Shown: positions 7,115-13,294 of the stretch, one piece after another | How the letters are laid out: each line of letters starts with the position of its first letter | Numbering within the stretch: position 1 is the stretch's first letter | Assembly: GCA_947629295.1 (NCBI GenBank) | Contig: CANRDH010000029.1 | Location: 1-13,294 of the forward strand | Source of the DNA: an uncultured Clostridia bacterium | Lineage (GTDB): Bacteria; Bacillota; Clostridia; Oscillospirales; Acutalibacteraceae | Length of the DNA: 13,294 bases | Reading direction: 5' to 3' | Notes under the pieces: model-generated | What the model saw: only the letters and a program-made list of their open reading frames with translations | What the model was told of the DNA's origin: nothing | Database searches by the model: none | Translations under genes and position numbers: made by a program

Positions 7115-7144
7115 ATTATACTACAATCACGTCAGGTTTGACAA
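7115..7144 (-). promoter_or_regulatory. Promoter of the coiled-coil/ECF/birA unit
   Basis: On the minus strand TTGTCA (7144-7139) and a perfect TATAAT (7120-7115) are separated by 18 bp, ending 35 bp before the ATG at 7079. The next clear terminator in this direction is after birA, so it probably serves all four ORFs. The spacer region contains GTCA-AACC-TGAC, a short inverted repeat overlapping the -35. I see no canonical paired BirA operator half-sites here. Confidence 0.7.
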
Positions 7145-7201
7145 CAGTTTTTTGCATACCGACCTACTTTTTTAGTATTGGCACCTGTCAGACTCATATA
7201 T

Positions 7202-7882
7202 TCAGGTATCCTCTGCGCTTGAGTCGGTAATTATGGATGCCGTCTCATCTCCGACGGAAAAGAATGCCTGAGTTTCCTCATATTCTCCAAGTACAATAAA
7301 GTAATCCGTGCAAGCCTCGGGCAGGGTAAATGCGATTTTTCCGCTGTGAGTATTCTCAAAGTAATACTCTCCGTCAGTAATATTAACTGTAACCGGATTG
7401 TATTTTTTTCCTCCGCTCTCAACATATCCCCCGTCCGTACCTGTAACGAAAGACACTATGGAGCAATCTGCCCCACTCTCGTCAAGAGGAAATCCATCAA
7501 GATTAATTTCATATTGGACCAGGACCCATTCTTCATTTTCACTCGGTTCTTTATAGGTATACTCATTGCTTTCATCAGCAAAGGCTCTGACTTCATCCTT
7601 GGCACTGTCGCCGCGGACAATACCTGTAAGTCTTACGGGAACATTATAGTACTCCTGCTCCGAGGTTGAAAATTTTGCCGCCGCTCCCCATGCCTCCAAG
7701 GCAAGCGGAGAGTTTACCGACGATGAAGATGTTTTTATTTCTTCTTTAGAATCTTCACTGCTTGTCTGCGATGCCTTGCTTTCCGTTTGGGATTCCTGTG
7801 CGTCCGCACTGTCTTCGGAAGCCGTACAAGCCGAAAACATCAGCAATACCGCAGCGGCTATTGTCAAAACAGCAGTTTTCAT
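7202..7882 (-). CDS. Lipoprotein with DUF4352-like domain
   Basis: A 226-aa exported lipoprotein. It has a lysine-bearing start (M-K-T), a hydrophobic core (about 4-16) and the lipobox-like FSAC with the lipidated cysteine at 19. A Ser/Glu/Asp-rich linker of about 35 residues follows, as is usual for surface lipoproteins. The remaining ~150 residues are beta-rich. The W-V-L-V-Q-Y-E-I strand (about 123-130) and the later strand ending F-T-L-P resemble DUF4352/immunoglobulin-fold domains of Gram-positive lipoproteins. The ligand is unknown. The ATG has GGGGAG at about 9-nt spacing. The gene begins 42 bp after the secA stop, in the same direction with no clear terminator between, so it is probably co-transcribed with secA. 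I see no good terminator after it. Confidence 0.8.
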   Translation of the reverse strand: MKTAVLTIAAAVLLMFSACTASEDSADAQESQTESKASQTSSEDSKEEIKTSSSSVNSPLALEAWGAAAKFSTSEQEYYNVPVRLTGIVRGDSAKDEVRAFADESNEYTYKEPSENEEWVLVQYEINLDGFPLDESGADCSIVSFVTGTDGGYVESGGKKYNPVTVNITDGEYYFENTHSGKIAFTLPEACTDYFIVLGEYEETQAFFSVGDETASIITDSSAEDT

Positions 7883-7924
7883 GTCCTCACTCTCCCCAAA
7901 TGACCTTTAAGCAAAGCTTGCGGG

Positions 7925-10900
7925 TTATTTATCTCTGCCGCAGCATTTCTTGTATTTTTTGCCGCTGCCACAGGGACAGGGGTCGTTTCTTCCTATTTTC
8001 TTCACGCCGCGGACGGTTTTGTTTATCGAGCCGGAGGTTGAATCCATATTTGTGGATGTCGGTTTTGCCACCTGTTCTCTTTCCATAAACTTTCCTGCCG
8101 CTTTTTTGATATCTTCCTCGGAAACATCATTATTTGTCCTGCTTACTTCCGCAGATTCCAAAACTATCTCGGGAACTGTGCTGTCTCCGACGCCGTCATT
8201 TTGAGAAGCGGAAACTTCCTTTGCCTTGTTGAGAGCGGCAAGAACCGCTGCCTGCGCTCTGCCGGTTGCTCCGCGTTTCAGAGCCATGCTGCGCATTCTT
8301 TCCTGCTCCTCAATTCTCTGAGCAACCCTCTTGGGGATTACAAGCATCATCTTTACGGTATCTTCACGGATACATCTGATCATATCGTCAAACATTTCAA
8401 AGCCTTCGATCCTGTATTCCACAACAGGGTCATGCTGACCGTATGAACGCAGACGTATTCCTCTTTTGAGCTCATCCATTGCGTCAATATGATCCATCCA
8501 GTAATTATCTACGTTCTTAAGCAGATATACTCTTTCAAGCTCACGCATTGTTTCCTCGGGAATAAGCTCCTCGTTTTTCTCGTAAATCTTGACAGCCATA
8601 CCTGAAAGCTCGCTTATAAGATACTCCTTCTCAAGCTTTTCAAGCTCGTCTGTGTCATATACAAAGGTTTCCTCATCGTCAGGCTCAAGAACCCAACCTT
8701 TAAGTGCGTCCCTGAGTCCCTCAAGATTCCAGTTATCCTTATCCTCATGCGGAAGATACAAATTGACCATTGATTCCATAGTTTCGGTAACCATTTTTAT
8801 AATGGTTTCTCTGAGGTTTTCTCCGTCAAGAACCTGATCTCTCTGTGAATAAATAATCTCACGCTGACGGTTCATAACATCGTCATATTCAAGCACGCTC
8901 TTTCTTATATTGAAGTTCCTTCCCTCAACCTTTGACTGAGCGCTTTCAATAACGCTTGTAAGAAGCTTACTTTCAAGAGGCTCATCCTCTTCGCCCGGCA
9001 GCCTGTCCATTATATTCTTTATTCTGTCGCCGGCAAAAAGCCTAAGTATATCATCCTCCGCCGAAAGATAGAAACGGCTTGCTCCGGGATCGCCCTGACG
9101 TCCCGAACGTCCTCTGAGCTGGTTATCGATACGTCTTGATTCATGTCTGGTCGTACCCATTATGAACAATCCGCCCGCCTCACGTACTTTTTCTGCTTCC
9201 GCTTCTATCTCCTTCTTATACTTATCAAGAAGCTCTCTGTAAACCTCACGTGCCTTAAGGATTTCCTGATCGTCGGTTTCGGCATAACCTGTTGCCTCAT
9301 TTATCATTTCTTCACTGAAATTCTGCCTGCGCATTTCATCCTTTGCAAGAAACTCCTCGTTACCGCCAAGCTTTATATCGGTACCACGTCCTGCCATATT
9401 CGTAGCAATCGTTACCGCACCAAGCTTACCCGCCTGGGCAACTATTTCAGCTTCCTTTTCATGGAATTTTGCATTAAGGACATTATGCTTTATTCCTCTT
9501 CTCTTGAGCAGCTTACTGAGTTCCTCGGATTTGTCAATGGATATTGTACCGACAAGCACAGGCTGTCCGTTTTTATGTGCTTCCTCTATATCACTTATAA
9601 GACATTCATATTTTCCCTTTTCGGTTCTGAATATAACATCGGGAAGATCCACTCTCTGTATCGGTTTGTTTGTGGGTATTTCTATGACGTCAAGTCTGTA
9701 TATCTCGGAAAACTCCGTTTCCTCCGTCATTGCAGTACCTGTCATACCGGAAAGCTTTTTATAAAGACGGAAGAAATTCTGAAAGGTGATCGTCGCAAGA
9801 GTCTTGCTTTCTCTTTCTACCTTAACGCCCTCCTTAGCCTCGATAGCCTGGTGCAGACCTTCGTTATAACGTCTTCCGTACATCAGACGACCCGTAAACT
9901 CGTCAACAATTATAACCTCACCCTTATCGTTGACAACATAGTCAATATCCCTGTGCATTACACCGTGCGCCTTAATCGCCTGGTTCACATGGTGCTGTAT
10001 GGTAAGATTTTCGGGATCGGTGAAGTTTTCTATATCAAAGAATTTTTCTGCCTTCTTTACGCCTGCGGGAGTAAGTGTAGCCGTTTTTGCCTTTTCATCG
10101 ACGATATAGTCTATACCCTCCTGTACATATTGTTCGTCGTTATCTTCCTTTGAATCCGTTTCCGCTACAACCTTTTTCTTAAGAGTCTTCGCAAGATCAT
10201 TAGCTTTGTTATAAAGCTCGGTAGATTTATCTCCCTGTCCGGAAATAATAAGCGGAGTCCTTGCCTCATCTATGAGAATTGAGTCAACCTCATCGACAAT
10301 GGCAAAGTTATGTCCCCTCTGAACCTTATTTTCTTTGTATACAACCATGTTGTCACGCAGATAATCGAATCCCAGTTCGTTATTCGTGGCATATGTAATA
10401 TCCGCATTATATGCTTCTTTTCTGTCCTCATTCGACGTATCATGCTGCAGCACTCCGACAGTAAGACCGAGAAAACGGTAAAGCTTTCCCATCCACTCTG
10501 CATCACGCTTAGCAAGATATTCATTTACCGTAACAACGTGTACGCCCTGACCTGCAAGAGCATTAAGATAGGCAGGCAGCGTTGCCACAAGTGTTTTACC
10601 CTCACCGGTTTTCATTTCGCTTATTCTTCCCCTGTGGAGAATTATACCGCCTATTACCTGTACACGAAAATGCTTCATTCCGAGAACACGCCACGACGCC
10701 TCACGGCAGACCGCAAAAGCCTCCGGCAGAATCGTATCGAGTATTTCATCCCTTTTCTTATCAGTCAAATCCCCATCTCTGAACATTTCCTGAAATCTTT
10801 TTGTTTCGCCTCTTAGCTGATCATCCGTAAAATCCTGATATTTCTTTTCCAAATCAAAGACCTTATCAACCAAAGGATTTATCTTTTTAAGCTCCCTTCG

Positions 10901-10936
10901 GCTGTTACTTCCGTTAAACCATGCCTTTATTCCCAT
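7925..10936 (-). CDS. secA: Preprotein translocase ATPase SecA
   Basis: SecA is the ATP-driven motor that pushes unfolded preproteins through SecYEG. This copy is 1003 aa against about 840 in Bacillus subtilis; the extra length appears spread over loops in the nucleotide-binding and C-terminal regions. Motifs in order are Walker A TGEGKT (110-115), the DEVD box (215-218) followed by DEAR (223-226), the preprotein cross-linking domain, GRGTDIKLGG, the arginine-finger region QLRGRSGRQGD, and the helical scaffold. The C-terminal zinc tail is intact, with Cys987, Cys989, Cys998 and Cys999 in a CxC-x8-CC pattern; this usually binds SecB-like partners or phospholipid. The ATG has GAGGTGA at about 7-nt spacing. 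An extended -10 promoter with an adjoining palindrome lies upstream. The common neighbours hpf and prfB are absent. Confidence 0.98.
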   Translation of the reverse strand: MGIKAWFNGSNSRRELKKINPLVDKVFDLEKKYQDFTDDQLRGETKRFQEMFRDGDLTDKKRDEILDTILPEAFAVCREASWRVLGMKHFRVQVIGGIILHRGRISEMKTGEGKTLVATLPAYLNALAGQGVHVVTVNEYLAKRDAEWMGKLYRFLGLTVGVLQHDTSNEDRKEAYNADITYATNNELGFDYLRDNMVVYKENKVQRGHNFAIVDEVDSILIDEARTPLIISGQGDKSTELYNKANDLAKTLKKKVVAETDSKEDNDEQYVQEGIDYIVDEKAKTATLTPAGVKKAEKFFDIENFTDPENLTIQHHVNQAIKAHGVMHRDIDYVVNDKGEVIIVDEFTGRLMYGRRYNEGLHQAIEAKEGVKVERESKTLATITFQNFFRLYKKLSGMTGTAMTEETEFSEIYRLDVIEIPTNKPIQRVDLPDVIFRTEKGKYECLISDIEEAHKNGQPVLVGTISIDKSEELSKLLKRRGIKHNVLNAKFHEKEAEIVAQAGKLGAVTIATNMAGRGTDIKLGGNEEFLAKDEMRRQNFSEEMINEATGYAETDDQEILKAREVYRELLDKYKKEIEAEAEKVREAGGLFIMGTTRHESRRIDNQLRGRSGRQGDPGASRFYLSAEDDILRLFAGDRIKNIMDRLPGEEDEPLESKLLTSVIESAQSKVEGRNFNIRKSVLEYDDVMNRQREIIYSQRDQVLDGENLRETIIKMVTETMESMVNLYLPHEDKDNWNLEGLRDALKGWVLEPDDEETFVYDTDELEKLEKEYLISELSGMAVKIYEKNEELIPEETMRELERVYLLKNVDNYWMDHIDAMDELKRGIRLRSYGQHDPVVEYRIEGFEMFDDMIRCIREDTVKMMLVIPKRVAQRIEEQERMRSMALKRGATGRAQAAVLAALNKAKEVSASQNDGVGDSTVPEIVLESAEVSRTNNDVSEEDIKKAAGKFMEREQVAKPTSTNMDSTSGSINKTVRGVKKIGRNDPCPCGSGKKYKKCCGRDK

Positions 10937-10966
10937 TGGTACTCACCTCATAAATTCATTATTAAA

Positions 10967-10981
10967 TACGACACTGTCGTA
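10967..10981. promoter_or_regulatory. 15-bp palindrome at the secA transcription start (possible operator)
   Basis: TACGACA-C-TGTCGTA is a perfect inverted repeat with 7-bp arms and a 1-bp centre. It begins directly next to the secA -10 box, so it would cover the predicted start site. Its shape resembles operators of winged-helix repressors (BlaI/CopY-like TACnACA...TGTnGTA), but the spacing differs by one base and no such regulator is in the window. Confidence 0.45.
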
Positions 10982-10982
10982 C

Positions 10983-11012
10983 ATTATAACATAAATCATA
11001 CATATTTTACAA
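10983..11012 (-). promoter_or_regulatory. Promoter of secA
   Basis: On the minus strand TGTTATAAT (10991-10983) is a perfect extended -10. TTGTAA (11012-11007) lies 18 bp upstream as a weak -35 (4 of 6 matches). The -10 ends 46 bp before the secA ATG. Confidence 0.65.
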
Positions 11013-11060
11013 TGCTTTTTCAGAAATACACCTTACACCGCTCCAAAAGCACTGCTCACT

Positions 11061-11729
11061 TTATTTTTTCAGCGGTATAAAAATATTTTCATTCATGCTT
11101 TTGAGCAATTTTCCTTCCGTGATATTTTTCTTCCCGCATTTAAGACAGCTTTTTACCCTTCCATAGCTTTCAACATACGGTATACTGCTGTTTTCAAGAC
11201 GGGTTATTACCTTTCTTCTTTCTCTCTTTATTTCATCTGCCCCGGCATTGATCAGAGCCTCGACCTGCTCGTCAAGATTTCCGTTTTCCATTCCGTCAAC
11301 TATCCTTTTTGCGATAACAGGCTTGGAAATATATTTATCTATATCCGTCAAAGTTGCCTCAAGCCTTCCGCAGTCAGAGCATTTTGAAACAGTCATTACC
11401 TCTCCGGCAATACCAAAGTGTTTTCTCATAAAATCGATTTCGGGCTCTATGTTTTTTTGGTAAAAAAAAGCAAGCTGCGCCGACATTGCTATAAGTGCAG
11501 AAAATGTATTTGCTGTCCAGAAGCATTTTTCAACATTCGGAATAAGCTGTGTGTCAATCCTGAAATTTGCAAAAACTCCATTTGCGTCAAATGTCTTTCT
11601 GAATGCGTCACAGTCGCCGTCTTTTTTCCATTTTTCAATACACTCTCCGACAACATCGGAATACTTCGTCATACCTATATCAACGAAAAGCTTTTTTATG
11701 GCGTTCAAAGTCATAAGATAATAATCCAT
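11061..11729 (-). CDS. Uncharacterised protein with two CxxC motifs
   Basis: Soluble protein of 222 aa that I do not recognise. The first ~110 residues look helical with no signal peptide. Two cysteine pairs, CSDC (117-120) and CLKC (195-198), are 78 residues apart, each with basic residues nearby, and could together bind one zinc ion. The region between is helical and charged (a KRERRK-like patch at about 168-173). The frame can start with TTG at 11735, but ATG at 11729 has the G-rich GGGGGGA at 8-nt spacing and is preferred. It has its own promoter and is divergent from the 12042 gene. No clear terminator separates it from secA (124 bp), so it may read through into secA. Nucleic-acid binding is possible but not shown. 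Confidence 0.7.
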   Translation of the reverse strand: MDYYLMTLNAIKKLFVDIGMTKYSDVVGECIEKWKKDGDCDAFRKTFDANGVFANFRIDTQLIPNVEKCFWTANTFSALIAMSAQLAFFYQKNIEPEIDFMRKHFGIAGEVMTVSKCSDCGRLEATLTDIDKYISKPVIAKRIVDGMENGNLDEQVEALINAGADEIKRERRKVITRLENSSIPYVESYGRVKSCLKCGKKNITEGKLLKSMNENIFIPLKK

Positions 11730-11771
11730 AACCAAATCCCCCCGTACTTATGAGTACAAAAACACATATTA

Positions 11772-11800
11772 ATTATAAACCAAAACGGACAAATATACAA
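11772..11800 (-). promoter_or_regulatory. Probable promoter of the CxxC orphan gene
   Basis: On the minus strand a perfect TATAAT (11777-11772) is 17 bp from TTGTAT (11800-11795), a weak -35. The -10 ends 42 bp before the ATG at 11729. Confidence 0.55.
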
Positions 11801-11839
11801 CGGGTTTGCAAGATTTTTTAAAAAAATATTCTGCCGACA

Positions 11840-11868
11840 TTGACAAAAACCAAACAATAACATATACT
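11840..11868 (+). promoter_or_regulatory. Near-consensus promoter of the 12042 gene
   Basis: A perfect TTGACA (11840-11845), a 17-bp spacer and TATACT (11863-11868) make this the best sigma-A promoter in the window. The predicted start near 11875 is about 167 nt upstream of the ATG. Confidence 0.7.
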
Positions 11869-11884
11869 TTAAGATGGTATAAAG

Positions 11885-11908
11885 TATCGAAGTAATATTG
11901 TTTCGATA
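11885..11908. promoter_or_regulatory. 24-bp imperfect palindrome just after the 12042 promoter
   Basis: TATCGAA (11885-11891) and TTCGATA (11902-11908) are perfect 7-bp arms, centred on AATATT. The two inner mismatched pairs become G-U pairs in RNA, extending the stem to 9. It lies roughly +10 to +33 from the predicted start, so it could be a repressor site or a 5' mRNA hairpin. Confidence 0.5.
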
Positions 11909-12041
11909 AAAATTACATCATATTGTTACTCATTACACCAAATTCCGCGCATATTGTATGGTATAAATTGAATATGATGGCGTAAATAAATGCAAATTGA
12001 GATATAACAGCATAAAATAATGAAAAGGAAGGCTGAATAAA

Positions 12042-13217
12042 ATGACAGTAGTCGATATCAGAAATATTTTTTCCAAAAGAAACATCGAGCTTTTTGAAGT
12101 AAACTCCTCGTACATATATTACGCTGAGGAAAAAAATGAGGAAGGGCACAGCAACCTGTTTATTCTTGAATATAACCGTTCCACAAGAAAAGAAAGACTT
12201 GTAACAAACTATACGCTTGAGGACCCGACATTTGTCGAGCACCTTTTTGCATTTGAAAACACACTGGTGCTGATACTTGAAAACGGCAGCAACAGTATGT
12301 GGCTGATTGAAATTGATAAAAACAACGGAATGGAGCTTAACAGAAGAAAGGTTGTATGCACAGGCTCATTCAGAAGCTGTGCTGCTCTTGACAGCGAGCA
12401 TATACTCATATACATGGCTCCTGATGAAGCAAATTCCGAAATGTTCAAGAGATACAGCGAGGTCACAGGCTGCGAATGTCTTTGCTATATGTATAATCTG
12501 AAAACGAATATAAAGCATTTTATAAAAAATCCCCTTATCGCAAAGCTGGGCATAGATAACATCAAGCAGATGTGTGTGCACGACGAAAAATACCTTATTC
12601 TTCTTGAGCCGTTTGCCGACGAAGATATCAAAAGAGGGTATTATGAGGAGCAAAGATGGATAAATGCAGATATAAGGGATAATATTTGGCTTTGCAAGCT
12701 TAGCGACTTTGAAAATCAGCTTGAAGCAGGCGCTGAAAACATCACTAAAAAGTGCATTGCAAGCGCTGATATAAAGGCACTTGCCAGGTATATGGGAATT
12801 GACGGAGACAAGATGTTTTTCAGAGCAAAGGAATTTCGTACAGGAATTGAAAAAATATGCAGCTACGATGTCTTTACAAACTCCATAGAAATTGAAGCAG
12901 AGCTTGATATTACGGATAACAATACAGTATACATAATTGAGGAAAGGCCCTTTTCCGTTTTCTCAGTGACGCCCGATGAAAAGAAAACCTCCGTAAAGGG
13001 TATAATAAACAGTGAAGCAGAGCTTTCATACAATAACGAGCTCGGAAGCTTCATGACCTGCATAGAAAACAGGTATATCGTGACCCGCAGAACCGTTCAT
13101 GACAAGAAAACAGATACGGATAAGAATATATGCAGTATATATGACTCTAAGCTTGACAAAAGCGAAGGCTATGAATGTAATTGCTATCTTAAGGAAAATA
13201 CCCTTGTTTTATACTGA
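12042..13217 (+). CDS. Uncharacterised soluble protein, possibly beta-propeller-like
   Basis: This 391-aa protein matches no family I recognise. It has no signal peptide or membrane segment. The sequence alternates short hydrophobic strands with turns (such as SSYIYYAEEK, NTLVLILENG, EKYLILLEP, DKMFFRAKE and NTVYIIEERP) in a way that suggests repeated beta-meander blades, as in beta-propellers; this is inference. It is unusually cysteine-rich for a cytoplasmic protein (13 Cys, including the cluster GCECLC at about 143-148 and ECNC near the C-terminus). The cysteines do not form clear CxxC zinc pairs. The ATG has AGGAAGG at about 9-nt spacing. The gene sits behind the strongest promoter in the window, with a long leader and a palindrome, and is followed by a probable terminator, so it looks monocistronic and regulated. 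Confidence 0.75.
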   Translation: MTVVDIRNIFSKRNIELFEVNSSYIYYAEEKNEEGHSNLFILEYNRSTRKERLVTNYTLEDPTFVEHLFAFENTLVLILENGSNSMWLIEIDKNNGMELNRRKVVCTGSFRSCAALDSEHILIYMAPDEANSEMFKRYSEVTGCECLCYMYNLKTNIKHFIKNPLIAKLGIDNIKQMCVHDEKYLILLEPFADEDIKRGYYEEQRWINADIRDNIWLCKLSDFENQLEAGAENITKKCIASADIKALARYMGIDGDKMFFRAKEFRTGIEKICSYDVFTNSIEIEAELDITDNNTVYIIEERPFSVFSVTPDEKKTSVKGIINSEAELSYNNELGSFMTCIENRYIVTRRTVHDKKTDTDKNICSIYDSKLDKSEGYECNCYLKENTLVLY

Positions 13218-13255
13218 GTGTCTGCGATTGAATATTACATAAAAAGCTTCATGAT

Positions 13256-13285
13256 ATGGGCTTTACTCAGATTTAAGCCTATTTT
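13256..13285 (+). terminator. Probable terminator after the 12042 gene
   Basis: ATGGGCTT (13256-13263) pairs with AAGCCTAT (13275-13282), 8 bp with one G-U pair and an 11-nt loop, followed by TTTATT. It starts 38 bp after the stop codon. Confidence 0.5.
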
Positions 13286-13294
13286 ATTAAAAAA

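Larger units (their letters stand above)
11730..12041. other. Divergent regulatory region between two orphan genes
   Basis: These 312 bp hold no gene. They are AT-rich and contain a minus-strand promoter (11772-11800), a + strand promoter (11840-11868), a 24-bp imperfect palindrome (11885-11908) and a short inverted repeat GTACT-TATG-AGTAC (11744-11757). The + transcript would carry a leader of about 165 nt. Nothing in the second half (11910-12020) is recognisable to me as a riboswitch or small RNA. Confidence 0.6.

Noticed and set aside
7115..7144. Possible BirA operator in the promoter of the birA unit, because TTGTCAAACC resembles a half-site
   Set aside because: There is no matching second half-site at the expected spacing, so the resemblance is to the -35 region only.
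9143..10153. Long + strand open frame (336 codons) opposite secA
   Set aside because: It is the antisense shadow of secA, which has all family motifs. The predicted product has no recognisable features and there is no ribosome site.
11744..11757. Inverted repeat GTACT-TATG-AGTAC downstream of the CxxC gene promoter
   Set aside because: Arms of 5 bp are common by chance in AT-rich DNA, so it is only mentioned in the intergenic description.
11829..11839. 11-mer TTCTGCCGACA shared with the minus strand at 3177-3167, upstream of two different genes
   Set aside because: Shared 11-mers are expected many times by chance in a window of this size, and their positions relative to the promoters differ.
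12020..12040. Six-codon ORF (MKRKAE) ending one base before the ATG of the 12042 gene
   Set aside because: No Shine-Dalgarno in front of it, and its codons are simply the ribosome site of the real gene.
1..13294. CRISPR array, tRNA/rRNA, insertion sequence, prophage or toxin-antitoxin module
   Set aside because: I looked for regularly spaced direct repeats, transposase or integrase motifs and clover-leaf sequences and saw none.

Overview
The window looks like ordinary chromosome from an AT-rich Gram-positive anaerobe, most likely a member of Clostridia close to Ruminococcus/Oscillospiraceae. Supporting this are strong GGAGG-type ribosome binding sites, TGnTATAAT extended -10 promoters, a TmcAL-type tRNA acetyltransferase (a Firmicutes enzyme), an ECF transporter S component next to birA, acetate kinase, and a long SecA with a zinc-binding tail. 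I see no mobile element, CRISPR array, rRNA or tRNA.

Layout from left to right. A PAP2 phosphatase (271-807, +) meets a minus-strand block head-on at a strong terminator (815-847). The minus-strand block, read in transcription order (right to left), holds several units. First is an orphan gene with paired CxxC motifs (11061-11729). Next come secA (7925-10936) and a lipoprotein gene (7202-7882), probably co-transcribed. Then follows a vitamin unit behind a TTGTCA-N18-TATAAT promoter: a coiled-coil/acidic-tail protein (6522-7079), an unlisted 30-codon ORF (6416-6508), an ECF S component (5670-6410) and birA (4659-5624), closed by a terminator (4601-4641). After that come ackA with its own promoter (3265-4470) and tmcAL (1872-3098), followed by a mutarotase-fold-like gene (864-1787). 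At the right end, an uncharacterised probable repeat/beta-propeller protein (12042-13217, +) is transcribed divergently from the CxxC orphan across a 312-bp regulatory region.

Functional themes are membrane and envelope housekeeping (SecA, lipoprotein, PAP2), cofactor uptake and attachment (ECF S component, BirA), and acetate metabolism touching tRNA modification (AckA makes acetate; TmcAL consumes acetate to form N4-acetylcytidine in tRNA-Met). No obvious novel multi-gene system is visible. The items most worth a second look are the 30-codon ORF wedged between the coiled-coil gene and the ECF gene, the palindromes sitting at or just after the predicted transcription starts of secA and of the 12042 gene, and the divergent pair of orphan genes on the right.
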